From NCBI GenBank assembly GCA_030840665.1, contig JAVEEB010000157.1, positions 1-13,723 on the forward strand: DNA of 13,723 bases, read 5' to 3'. Each line of letters begins with the position of its first letter. Positions within the stretch are counted from its first letter, which is position 1. Both the position numbers and the translations under genes were made by a program. Below the pieces are notes generated by a model. The model saw only the letters and a program-made list of their open reading frames with translations. It did not search any database and was not told the DNA's origin. Shown in pieces: positions 1 through 7,512 of the stretch. The stretch is from Frankiaceae bacterium (GTDB taxonomy: Bacteria > Actinomycetota > Actinomycetes > JAVEEB01).

Positions 1-734
<734 letters not shown>

Positions 735-774
735 TCATAGGGCGGCGCGTTCGTGCGTCGTTGCTGTTGCTGGT

Positions 775-805
775 CGTCGTACAAGGAAATTTCTCTTGTA
801 CGACG
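775..805 (-). repeat. Perfect 11-bp inverted repeat (hairpin) in the groES-groEL spacer
   Basis: The arms CGTCGTACAAG (775-785) and CTTGTACGACG (795-805) are exact reverse complements, separated by a 9-base AT-rich loop (gaaatttct). In the groESL transcript this forms a strong stem-loop between the two genes. No U-run follows on the minus strand, so it does not look like an intrinsic terminator. It could be an RNA processing or stability element that sets GroES:GroEL stoichiometry, or a protein-binding operator. The repeat is directly visible; its role is inference. Confidence 0.8.
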
Positions 806-812
806 GGAGTGA

Positions 813-859
813 CACGGCGGCCCCCCGGTGCCCTCGCGGGTCCCGGGGCGCCGGCCGTG
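813..859 (-). other. GC-rich imperfect hairpin just after the groES stop codon
   Basis: CACGGC (813-818) pairs with GCCGTG (854-859), and the inner segments (GGCCCC against GGGGCGCC) can extend the stem with a bulge. It begins about 20 bases after the groES stop codon. There is no poly-U tail, so it is at most a pause, attenuation or 3'-end protection element. At this GC content part of the pairing could be chance. Confidence 0.35.
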
Positions 860-880
860 CGTTGCTTGAGGTGCTGCTAG

Positions 881-1192
881 TTACTTGACGACGATCGCGA
901 GGATGTCGCGCGCGGACAGGATGAGGTATTCCTGGCCGTTGAGCTTCACCTCGGTGCCGCCGTACTTGCTGTAGAGCACGTTGTCGCCGACAGCGACATC
1001 GAGCGGGACGCGCACGCCGTCGTCGAAACGACCGGGGCCGACAGCGAGGACGGTGCCCTCCTGCGGCTTCTCCTTGGCGGTGTCGGGGATGACGAGACCT
1101 GATGCGGTGGTCTGCTCGGCCTCGACGACCTGAACGACAATGCGGTCCTCGAGCGGCTTGATGCCGACTTGCGAGGCGGTGGCGGTGGTCAC
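881..1192 (-). CDS. groES: Co-chaperonin GroES (Hsp10)
   Basis: Heptameric lid of the GroEL chamber, cytoplasmic. The protein is 103 residues from GTG 1192, the usual size. It shows the conserved KPLEDRIVV opening (about 12-20), the mobile loop that contacts GroEL ([11 protein letters not shown], about 29-39, with hydrophobic GLVI), then [10 protein letters not shown] and the C-terminal motif [13 protein letters not shown] chose GTG 1192 because GGGGGAGG lies 7 bases upstream and the core homology starts right after. An in-frame ATG at 1285 would add 31 non-conserved residues and has no comparable support. It is the first gene of the groESL operon, transcribed from the promoter at 1320-1348 and controlled by two CIRCE elements, so repression by HrcA and heat induction are expected. 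Confidence 0.97.
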   Translation of the reverse strand: MTTATASQVGIKPLEDRIVVQVVEAEQTTASGLVIPDTAKEKPQEGTVLAVGPGRFDDGVRVPLDVAVGDNVLYSKYGGTEVKLNGQEYLILSARDILAIVVK

Positions 1193-1199
1193 TGTCTGA

Positions 1200-1207
1200 C
1201 CTCCCCC
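1200..1207 (-). promoter_or_regulatory. Ribosome binding site of groES
   Basis: On the minus strand GGGGGAGG lies 7 bases before GTG 1192. This near-ideal Shine-Dalgarno decides the groES start in favour of the GTG over upstream in-frame ATG codons. Confidence 0.8.
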
Positions 1208-1287
1208 TTCATGGGCTGGTGGTCGAACGTTCTCCGGGGAGCGTGCTGCGGGGTCTGCCGTCGCGGGGGCCAGACCTCGTCGCATCG

Positions 1288-1314
1288 CTAGCACTCACCA
1301 TAGGCGAGTGCCAG
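1288..1314 (-). promoter_or_regulatory. CIRCE operator, promoter-proximal to groES (HrcA site)
   Basis: The half-sites CTAGCACTC (1288-1296) and GAGTGCCAG (1306-1314) are separated by exactly 9 bases. The CIRCE consensus is TTAGCACTC-N9-GAGTGCTAA, so the inner heptamers match closely. The element sits at and just downstream of the predicted transcription start (about 1313), where bound HrcA would block initiation and where the RNA could form a stem in the leader. Confidence 0.92.
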
Positions 1315-1319
1315 GACGA

Positions 1320-1348
1320 ACATTAGATCGGGGTTGGCACTCGGTCAA
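1320..1348 (-). promoter_or_regulatory. groESL promoter (-35 and -10), housekeeping sigma type
   Basis: On the minus strand the -35 TTGACC lies at 1348-1343 and the -10 TAATGT at 1325-1320, with 17 bases between. The -35 falls in the 9-base spacer of the upstream CIRCE element, and the -10 lies between the two CIRCE elements. The predicted start near 1313 gives a leader of about 120 bases before the groES GTG. Confidence 0.8.
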
Positions 1349-1360
1349 CCCGGGTGCCAA
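1334..1360 (-). promoter_or_regulatory. Second CIRCE operator overlapping the groESL -35 box
   Basis: TTGGCACTC (1334-1342) and GGGTGCCAA (1352-1360) are separated by exactly 9 bases. One base departs from perfect symmetry (GGG in place of GAG). The -35 hexamer lies inside its spacer, so HrcA bound here would directly block RNA polymerase. Paired CIRCE elements upstream of groES are known in several actinomycetes. Confidence 0.88.
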
Positions 1361-1382
1361 CTCGTGCACGATTGACGCCGCG

Positions 1383-2087
1383 CTAGTGCCCGCGGCCGAT
1401 GCGCTGGAGGCGGTCGGCGCGGAGCCGGCCGACGAGGGTGTCGTCGGGGGTGGGGGCCGCGGGGAGCGGGCCGACGGCGAGGGTCAGCAGGTGATCGGCC
1501 AGGGCTGGGTTGAGCGCCAGGGCCGGGCCGTGGAGGTAGCTGCCGAAGATCCGGCCGCTCACCGCACCGTCGGCACCGTCGCCCGCGCCGTTGCCGATGC
1601 CCCGCTGGACGCGCCCCAGGGGCCGCACCCCCGGGCCGAGGACGGTGCGACCTCGGTGGTTCTCGAAGCCGATGAGGACGTCGTCAGTGAGCTCTGCCCC
1701 GTCGGGGGTCGTGACGAGGTCGCCGACGGCCCGGGTGGGCATGGCCTCCGTGTGGACGTCGATCATGCCGAGGCCCGGGCTGCCGAGGATCTGGAAGCCG
1801 GCACAGATGGCGAACACGACCGCCCCGTTGTCGACCGCTTCGGCCAGGCCGCCGTCTTTCTCGATGCCGCGGGCGGCCGCCGTCTGGTTGACGTCCTCGC
1901 CGCCGCCGAGCACGTAGATGTCGGCCGACCGGGGAATCGGCTCGCCGGCGTCCACGGTGAGCAACCGGGACCCGAGGCCCCGCGCCTCCGCCCGGCGGCA
2001 CAGGACCGTCGCGTTGCCGGAGTCGCCGTACGTGCCGAGCAGGCGGGGGTAAAGGACGACGACGCTGACGACCGAGTCAGCCGACAT
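1383..2087 (-). CDS. gatD: Lipid II isoglutaminyl synthase, glutaminase subunit GatD
   Basis: Class I (triad) glutamine amidotransferase that releases ammonia from glutamine for MurT, which amidates the alpha-carboxyl of D-Glu in lipid II to give D-isoglutamine. The protein is 234 residues from ATG 2087, about the family length. Motifs: LYPRLLGTYGDSGN (12-25), VLGGGEDVNQ (59-68), the nucleophile elbow FAICAGFQ with Cys95, GFENHRGRT (140-148) and FGSYLHGP with the catalytic His186. The frame stays open upstream, but ATG 2087 has GGAGG four bases away and begins the conserved sequence. Its start overlaps the murT stop by 11 bases, indicating translational coupling of the two subunits. It is the last gene of the seven-gene train; its stop lies 22 bases before the distal CIRCE of groES. 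Confidence 0.95.
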   Translation of the reverse strand: MSADSVVSVVVLYPRLLGTYGDSGNATVLCRRAEARGLGSRLLTVDAGEPIPRSADIYVLGGGEDVNQTAAARGIEKDGGLAEAVDNGAVVFAICAGFQILGSPGLGMIDVHTEAMPTRAVGDLVTTPDGAELTDDVLIGFENHRGRTVLGPGVRPLGRVQRGIGNGAGDGADGAVSGRIFGSYLHGPALALNPALADHLLTLAVGPLPAAPTPDDTLVGRLRADRLQRIGRGH

Positions 2088-3282
2088 GACGCCTCCGCAG
2101 GTCGTCGAACGCGGTGTAGTTGCCGATGACGTCGAGCGGTCCGGGGGGCAGACTCGCCGCGGCGTCGTCGAGGTCGGTGCACTCGCGCACGTGAACGCCG
2201 GCATAGTCGAGCCGCACGGCCAGGTCCGCGCGGCGATCCCCCAGGGCCGCCACCTCACGGCCGGCGAGCTTTTCGAACTCGACGTCCCACAGCCACGAGG
2301 TGTCCACGCCGTCGGCGGTGCGCGCGTTGATGGAAATGACGACCTGAGCCGCGGGGTCCACGATCTCGAGCGCTGACACCCAGCTGGCGGGGTTCTTGGC
2401 GAGCAGTAGTCGCGCTGGGCGTTCTCCCACGGTGAAGTGGGCGTAGCGGCCGGCGACGTTGGCCACGGCGTTGATGCGGCTGATCGCCTCGGCGGGAGCG
2501 ACGTCGAAATGGGCGGCCGCGGCGATGGCGAAGGCCGCGTTCGTCTGGTTGACGCGCCCCGGCAGCGCGAGGTCCAGGGGGTGCGGCACGCCGTCGATCG
2601 TGAGGACACCGTCTGCGACGACGTAGGAAGCGGCTGGCGGCTTGAGGTCACACGAGCCGCAGATCCACGAATCGGCGGTGATGATCAGCGGGGCGCCGCA
2701 CGAGGGGCACGCGCCGATGTCGCTGTCCCACATCGTGGAGGCGCTGATCCACGTAGCGCGGCCGGCCGGCACGGCGGCGACGACGTTCGGGTCGTTGGCG
2801 AACGCAATCACGTGGGCGCCGGAGTCGGCGAGCCCGTCCCGCCACGCGCGCACGACGCGGCCGACCTCGTGCATGCGGTCCAGCTGGTCGCGCGAGAGGT
2901 TCAGCAACAGGACGGCCTCGGGCCGCACCTCGCGGATGACGCGCGGGATGTGCAGCTCGTCGACCTCAAAGACGGCGAGTCTCGAGTTGTCACCGATCAT
3001 CGCCGCAACGACGCCCGGCGGCAGGTTCGAGCCCGTGGCGTTGGTGCAGACGCGCGTGCCCAGGGAGGCCGCCAGCATGCTCGTGGTGGTGGACTTTCCG
3101 TTGGTGCCCGTCACGAGCACGATGCGCCGCCCCTTGGCGAGCGCGCGCAACGAGCCGGGGTCCACGGCAAGCGTGACCCGGCCGCCGACCGATTGCCCGC
3201 TGCCGAAACGCAGCACCTTCGACAGGACGACAGCGAGCCGCCCCGCGGCCACAGCGACGGCGAGGCGGGGGGTGCGCCGCAT
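2077..3282 (-). CDS. murT: Lipid II isoglutaminyl synthase, Mur-ligase-like subunit MurT
   Basis: ATP-dependent ligase subunit of the MurT/GatD complex; acts at the cytoplasmic face of the membrane on lipid-linked peptidoglycan precursors. The protein is 401 residues from ATG 3282. It shows the Mur ligase P-loop VTGTNGKSTTT (about 57-67), the central-domain sequences FEVDELHIP and LLLNLSRDQLDR, and a four-cysteine zinc ribbon (Cys192, Cys195, Cys208, Cys211; CPSC...CGSC) typical of MurT but absent from MurC-F. The C-terminal region ends VIGNYTAFDDLR, as expected for the MurT C-terminal (DUF1727) domain. Start choice: the upstream peptidase stop and this ATG share TGATG; a TTG immediately upstream at 3285 is possible but less likely. 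There is no good Shine-Dalgarno, so coupling to the preceding gene is likely. gatD overlaps its 3' end. Confidence 0.95.
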   Translation of the reverse strand: MRRTPRLAVAVAAGRLAVVLSKVLRFGSGQSVGGRVTLAVDPGSLRALAKGRRIVLVTGTNGKSTTTSMLAASLGTRVCTNATGSNLPPGVVAAMIGDNSRLAVFEVDELHIPRVIREVRPEAVLLLNLSRDQLDRMHEVGRVVRAWRDGLADSGAHVIAFANDPNVVAAVPAGRATWISASTMWDSDIGACPSCGAPLIITADSWICGSCDLKPPAASYVVADGVLTIDGVPHPLDLALPGRVNQTNAAFAIAAAAHFDVAPAEAISRINAVANVAGRYAHFTVGERPARLLLAKNPASWVSALEIVDPAAQVVISINARTADGVDTSWLWDVEFEKLAGREVAALGDRRADLAVRLDYAGVHVRECTDLDDAAASLPPGPLDVIGNYTAFDDLRRRHVG

Positions 3283-4178
3283 CAACGCGCTGCCGACGTG
3301 GCGGGGACCGGCCGGAGGGTCACGATGGCGCCCACGGCAGCCTTGACCGCCGTCGCTGAGAGCCGGCCCGCGGGCAGCTCGACGGCGAACGCCGAACGCG
3401 GGACGAGCGAGTTCTCGAAGCCGATGGCGCTACCCGGGTAGTCGGTCAGCGCCGTCTCCGGGAGGCTCAAGGCGTCGGCCAGGGCGTCTTCGGCGACGGC
3501 CGGCCCCTCCGACGTGTCGACGAGTGCCAACGCCTGGTGGAACCAGATGCCCACGGCGGGACGCACCGTGCGGAGGAGGTCGACCATCGCCACCGTCTCT
3601 GGCTCGGAGGCCGCGGTCGGCCCGGAATACTGAAGGTCCCCGCGGCTGCCGATCGGCTGCCAGTGCGCGGGGAAGTTGCGGTTCAAGTCAACACCGCCGC
3701 TGTTGACGCGCGTGCCCCGGGACGCGCCGTCGGGGTTCGCGAGCCCGACGACCCACAGATTGACCGTTCGCAATCGCTCGGCGGGCAAGGCTGCGAGGGC
3801 GTCGGTGACCGCCACCCCGGCGGTCTCACTCCCGTGGATGCAGCCCACCACGAGGACCGCCGGGAGCCGGGGGTCGCCGATGTGCAGGGCGGTGATTGGC
3901 CGGCCCTGACGCGAGGTCCCGATGCGCAGCTGCTGCCGGACGAACTTTGGCTGTGGTGCCGTGGGGCTTGGGTTCGGAGAGCGGGGGCCAACGGCCGTTG
4001 GCGAGGGGTTGGCGATCGCGGAGGCTGAGGGCACGGAGTTCGTCGCCCGCACGGAACTGGTCGCCGCCCGAACGGAACCGGTCGCTGGCACGGAGCTGGC
4101 GGCCGGCGCGGGGCCCCCGCCGGTGCAGGCGCCGAGCAGAAGTCCCGCGCACGCACCCGCGGTGAGCCGCGCACGCAC
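3282..4178 (-). CDS. Lipoprotein M14-family zinc carboxypeptidase (MpaA-like)
   Basis: Predicted surface-anchored metallopeptidase, 298 residues from GTG 4178. A short signal ends in LLLGAC with lipidated Cys18. A Ser/Thr/Val/Pro-rich linker (about 19-77) precedes the M14 domain (about 80-298). The active site looks intact: zinc ligands His115 and Glu118 in GCIHGSETAG and His214 in GIWFHQ; substrate residues Arg157 and Asn166-Arg167 in RVNSGGVDLNRNFP; general base Glu267 in FAVELPAG. NPDG and ASEPET also match murein peptide amidase A, which cleaves gamma-D-Glu-meso-diaminopimelate; the exact bond here is inferred. The start is uncertain: no clear Shine-Dalgarno, but GTG 4178 is 2 bases after the permease stop and gives the lipobox. 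The stop overlaps the murT ATG. The signal is rather short and Ala-rich. Cytoplasmic MpaA lacks a signal, so an extracellular location would differ from E. coli. Confidence 0.88.
   Translation of the reverse strand: MRARLTAGACAGLLLGACTGGGPAPAASSVPATGSVRAATSSVRATNSVPSASAIANPSPTAVGPRSPNPSPTAPQPKFVRQQLRIGTSRQGRPITALHIGDPRLPAVLVVGCIHGSETAGVAVTDALAALPAERLRTVNLWVVGLANPDGASRGTRVNSGGVDLNRNFPAHWQPIGSRGDLQYSGPTAASEPETVAMVDLLRTVRPAVGIWFHQALALVDTSEGPAVAEDALADALSLPETALTDYPGSAIGFENSLVPRSAFAVELPAGRLSATAVKAAVGAIVTLRPVPATSAAR
4036..4110 (-). repeat. Imperfect tandem 18-21 bp repeats in the linker of the M14 lipoprotein
   Basis: Four degenerate copies lie head to tail, beginning at 4036, 4054, 4075 and 4093 (plus-strand units of the form GARYTGGTCGCYNGCACG). 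They encode the SVRAAT/SVRATN/SVPSA part of the linker between lipidated Cys18 and the peptidase domain. Length variation by slippage would change the reach of the domain from the membrane without breaking the frame. Confidence 0.55.
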
Positions 4179-4180
4179 GA

Positions 4181-6841
4181 CTACACGGCCCGCAGAATGG
4201 ACACGGGTGCCCGGACCGCCCGGCGCACGGTGATGGCGCCCGCCACGACGAGCCCCACCACGAGGCTGGCCAGTGCCAGCAGCAGGTAGGGCCACGGCAC
4301 GGCGAGGCTCGACGGCGGCGGGTCGAACACGCCCGTCAGCACCTTCACGAGCATCTGGCTGATGCTCCAGGCGAGCAGCCCGCCAAGTACGAAGCTCGAG
4401 ACTCCGATGACGACGATCTCGCTCCACACGAACCCCCCCACCTGACGAGGACGCGCTCCGAGCAACCGGGCCATCGCCAGCGTGCGCCGTCGCTCCGTAA
4501 AACTCAACGTCACCAGCAGCCCCGTGGCCGCGACGGTGAGGATCAGCGCGAACGCCAACTCCATCCGCGTGAGCCCCGACAGGTCGACTGAGGTCAGGCT
4601 GGAACCGACAACCGCGCGCGTCGTGGTGAGGTCCTCGACGCGAGCCGTCGGTCCGAGCGCCGTCCGGACGCGCTGGGCCACGACGTCCGGCTTGGTGCCG
4701 TTCGTGGTGATGAGCAACTGGCCCACGCCGGCGTCATGCGTCGCAGTGGCGATGTACGAGGCGTTCGCCACGATGAAGCTGTCCTTCGGCGCCGTCGGGA
4801 ACTCGTGGACAACGCCGACGTAGTGGAAAGGCACCACCGTGTATTGCTTCGTCACGCCGTCCTGCAGCCGCAGTCGCACGGTGTCGCCCAAGGTGAGCTG
4901 GTAGTCCTTCACGGTTTCAGCGCTGAACAGCGCCGCGTCGGGCTGCGCGGCGATCTTCGCGAGGATCTGCTTCGCGGTACCTCCGACGAAGTAGGCGTCC
5001 TGCAACGCGGTCGCGCTGGCGATCGTGGTGGGGTTCACCCCGTAGAGGTCCTGCAGGTCGGCACCTACGTACGCGAACCGGTGCTGCATCGGCTCGACAT
5101 GCGCGACCCCAGGGATGGCCGCGACCTGGGCAACCGACGACGCGTTCACCTGTGCCCCGGGCGGTTCGGTGACGGTGACATCCGCGCCATTGGTGAGCAG
5201 CGCATCGGCGCGGGCCTGCTGCTGGTACGTCGCGTTGAACGTCGCAGTGGACGCCGCGAAGGCGACCGCGAGCGCAACGAGGACGACGACCCGCGCGATC
5301 AGCCCGCGCTGGCGGGACAGGGCCGCCGACACCGTTCCGGACAACGTGCCGGCGAAAGGTCGCGTCAGCGCGCGCAGCGGGCGCCGCCCGTGTCGGAGCG
5401 CAAACGTGACGACGCGCGAGGCGAGCAATCCGCTGCCGATCCAGATGAGCGCAGGGCCCGCGAACGCCCAGTAGCTGATGGAGATCGACGGCACCCCTTC
5501 GGGTGCGAGCACGATCTGGTAGCCGTTGCGGCTGGTCGCCCAATAGGTGGCCAGTCCCGCGGCGATGAGAATGAGGTCGACGCCGAGCCGCTCCCAGAGC
5601 GGGCGGGTCGCGGGCGCGGCGCCACTCACGTTCGCTCCGACGACGGTGAGCCGGCGGACGTCGCGCAGCGCCGGCACGAGCATCGTCAGCATGGCGATGA
5701 CGAGGCCGGCCAGCGCTGAGAAAGCACCCCAGGCAATCGCGGTGGCGGGCGTCCCCCCGAAGGACGCCGAGCCGAAGGAAACCCACCCGGTGACGGCGGC
5801 GGCGGCAAGGCCGGCCACGACACCGATGACGCCGACGAGCGCCGGCTCGACCGCGGCGAAGCGGCCCAGCTGTCGCCGGTTGGCGCCGCGCAGCCGCAGG
5901 AGGGCCTGTTCCTTCCGCCGACGCGGCGCGCCGGTGTCGGCGATGAGCGCCGTCAACAGCGCCGCCAGCGCAGCTCCCGGGAGCCCCAGGAAGAGAAAGA
6001 GCATTTCTGCGTACGCCGCGTCCTGGCGGGCGGCCGACAAGGCCGCGCCGAGGTTGTCGCCGACGACAGCCGCCCCGGCGGAGGCGACCTCGACGTGGTG
6101 GGCCTGCCCGGCGACGGTCGTGAACGCCGCACCGGGATCGTGGGGCAGCGAGTGCGCGAGGCGGACGTGGACCTGCGTGTGCGTGGTCACGGCACCGGCT
6201 GCTGCCGGGGCATCGAAGAGGCTGTGCCACTGGGTGGCCGGCATGAGGAGCACGTTGTCCGGCGGCGCACTGGGCCTGGCGCCGACGACGGCGCCGACGG
6301 TCTGGAACAGGGAGTCCGCCTGAGGAAGGTCGACCACGCCGGCGATCTGCACGGTGACGGGCTTGCCCTGGCCCAGGGCGATCGTGACCGTGTCGCCGGG
6401 GAGCACGTGCAGGTTCGACGCGGTCTGCTGCGCGAGGAGCACGCCGTCGTGCGCCCCGACGAGGTAGCGCACCTCTGCGGGGAACTGCTGCGCCCATTCG
6501 GCGGGTACACCGACGACGACGCCGGCCCCCGTCGTGAGCTTCTCGCTGGTGGTCGCGTGCGACAGGCCGGCAACGTCCGCGAACGACACCGGCACCTTGG
6601 CCTGCACGGCGGGCTCAGCGGCGAGCGCCTGGTCGACCTGGGCGGGGTCGGCGCCGGCCGCGACCTGCACCTGCCAGTCGACCGCGACCCGCTCGATGGA
6701 CCGTTGGGTCATGCTCGCCTTGGACGCCGCGAGGAAGCTGCCGAGGGAGGCCAGCAAGGCGACGGCTGCCGCCACGCCCGCTCCGGCCAGAAGGAGTCGT
6801 CCGGCGCGACGCGCGAGGAGACCGCGCAACCAGAGAGTCAT
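4181..6841 (-). CDS. ABC transporter permease, MacB/FtsX type, two FtsX units
   Basis: Membrane component of a type VII (MacB/LolCDE/FtsEX-like) ABC system, 886 residues. About ten membrane segments can be seen: 17-38, 279-301, 330-352, 368-392, 420-436, 455-480, 515-534, 762-781, 805-826 and 850-873. Two large extracytoplasmic domains (about 40-275 and 535-760) follow the first membrane segment of each half, as in FtsX/MacB proteins duplicated in one chain. The cytoplasmic elements RRRKEQALLRLRGANRRQLGR (about 307-327) and RRRTLAMARLLGARPRQV in the second half are the usual FtsX coupling region (E-LLRxxGA). It starts with an ATGA overlap with ATPase B. Such systems export lipophilic compounds or peptides, or transmit force to periplasmic partners rather than transport; the substrate is not predictable. 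The adjacent lipoproteins are candidate partners. Confidence 0.93.
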   Translation of the reverse strand: MTLWLRGLLARRAGRLLLAGAGVAAAVALLASLGSFLAASKASMTQRSIERVAVDWQVQVAAGADPAQVDQALAAEPAVQAKVPVSFADVAGLSHATTSEKLTTGAGVVVGVPAEWAQQFPAEVRYLVGAHDGVLLAQQTASNLHVLPGDTVTIALGQGKPVTVQIAGVVDLPQADSLFQTVGAVVGARPSAPPDNVLLMPATQWHSLFDAPAAAGAVTTHTQVHVRLAHSLPHDPGAAFTTVAGQAHHVEVASAGAAVVGDNLGAALSAARQDAAYAEMLFLFLGLPGAALAALLTALIADTGAPRRRKEQALLRLRGANRRQLGRFAAVEPALVGVIGVVAGLAAAAVTGWVSFGSASFGGTPATAIAWGAFSALAGLVIAMLTMLVPALRDVRRLTVVGANVSGAAPATRPLWERLGVDLILIAAGLATYWATSRNGYQIVLAPEGVPSISISYWAFAGPALIWIGSGLLASRVVTFALRHGRRPLRALTRPFAGTLSGTVSAALSRQRGLIARVVVLVALAVAFAASTATFNATYQQQARADALLTNGADVTVTEPPGAQVNASSVAQVAAIPGVAHVEPMQHRFAYVGADLQDLYGVNPTTIASATALQDAYFVGGTAKQILAKIAAQPDAALFSAETVKDYQLTLGDTVRLRLQDGVTKQYTVVPFHYVGVVHEFPTAPKDSFIVANASYIATATHDAGVGQLLITTNGTKPDVVAQRVRTALGPTARVEDLTTTRAVVGSSLTSVDLSGLTRMELAFALILTVAATGLLVTLSFTERRRTLAMARLLGARPRQVGGFVWSEIVVIGVSSFVLGGLLAWSISQMLVKVLTGVFDPPPSSLAVPWPYLLLALASLVVGLVVAGAITVRRAVRAPVSILRAV

Positions 6842-7512
6842 GCGAGAACGCCCGTCTTGTTGGTGAGGCGACCATCGGCGAGCGTCCAGCGCATCGGCAG
6901 CAGGTCGGCGATGAGGAGATCGTGGGTGGCGACGACGAGAGCCGCGCCGATGCTCCGGGCGACGGAAATAAGGGCTTCCATGACCTGTTGTCCGTGGGCG
7001 GCATCGAGTTGCGCGGTCGGCTCGTCCGCGAGGATGAGCTGCGGTCGCTGCGCGAGGACGCGGGCGACGGCAACGCGCTGGGCCTGACCGCCGGACAACT
7101 CGCTCGGCAGCCGCCGCCCCATGCCCGCGAGGTCGACTTCCGCCAGGGCCGCATCGACGATCAGTTCGACGTCGCGCGCTTCGGCACCTGCGAGGACCAA
7201 CGGGAGCGCGACGTTCTCACCCACGTCGAGAACGTTGATGAGGCTGGGCGCTTGGAATACGAAACCCACGGTGCCCGGACGCTTCGCCGGAATCTCCGCG
7301 AACCCCGGCCAATCCACCCGGCCCTGCGTCGGCAACTCGAAGCCGCCGAGCATGTGCAGCAACGTCGACTTGCCGCAGCCGGAGGGGCCCACGACCGCAA
7401 TGGCGTCGCCGCGCAGGACGTCGCACGTCGTCCCGTGCACGGCCACAGTTGCCGTTCGTCCGGAGCCGAACGTCTTGCCGACATTCACGCAGCGAACCAG
7501 TAAGTCAGTCAT
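6838..7512 (-). CDS. ABC transporter ATP-binding protein B (MacB/LolD-type)
   Basis: Cytoplasmic nucleotide-binding subunit, 224 residues from ATG 7512. Walker A GPSGCGKST (42-50), Q-loop VFQAPSLIN (Gln87), signature LSGGQ (139-143), Walker B LILADE (159-164), D-loop QLD, and H-loop VVATHD are all present, so it should hydrolyse ATP. AGAGGG lies 8 bases before the ATG, supporting this start over the long upstream extension of the same frame, which is the shadow of ATPase A. It overlaps ATPase A by 8 bases and the permease by 4 (ATGA). A second ATPase gene next to a single permease suggests either a heterodimer or alternative homodimers. Confidence 0.94.
   Translation of the reverse strand: MTDLLVRCVNVGKTFGSGRTATVAVHGTTCDVLRGDAIAVVGPSGCGKSTLLHMLGGFELPTQGRVDWPGFAEIPAKRPGTVGFVFQAPSLINVLDVGENVALPLVLAGAEARDVELIVDAALAEVDLAGMGRRLPSELSGGQAQRVAVARVLAQRPQLILADEPTAQLDAAHGQQVMEALISVARSIGAALVVATHDLLIADLLPMRWTLADGRLTNKTGVLA

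Noticed and set aside
775..805. Calling the groES-groEL hairpin an intrinsic terminator
   Set aside because: No U-run follows the stem on the transcribed strand, and groEL lies directly downstream in the operon.
1308..2129. A 273-codon plus-strand frame opposite gatD and the groESL promoter
   Set aside because: It is antisense to well-recognised gatD and the CIRCE region, has no motif and no ribosome binding site.
1383..2651. Treating gatD as a longer fused protein starting at 2651
   Set aside because: The added 188 residues are an out-of-frame reading of murT; GatD homology starts at ATG 2087 with GGAGG just upstream.
2437..3441. A 334-codon plus-strand frame opposite murT
   Set aside because: It is antisense to a complete MurT with P-loop and zinc ribbon; the composition is that of a GC shadow frame.
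4917..6497. A 526-codon minus-strand frame inside the permease gene
   Set aside because: It is an out-of-frame reading of the permease gene, Arg/Pro-rich and lacking domains; the permease frame has clear membrane segments and FtsX features.
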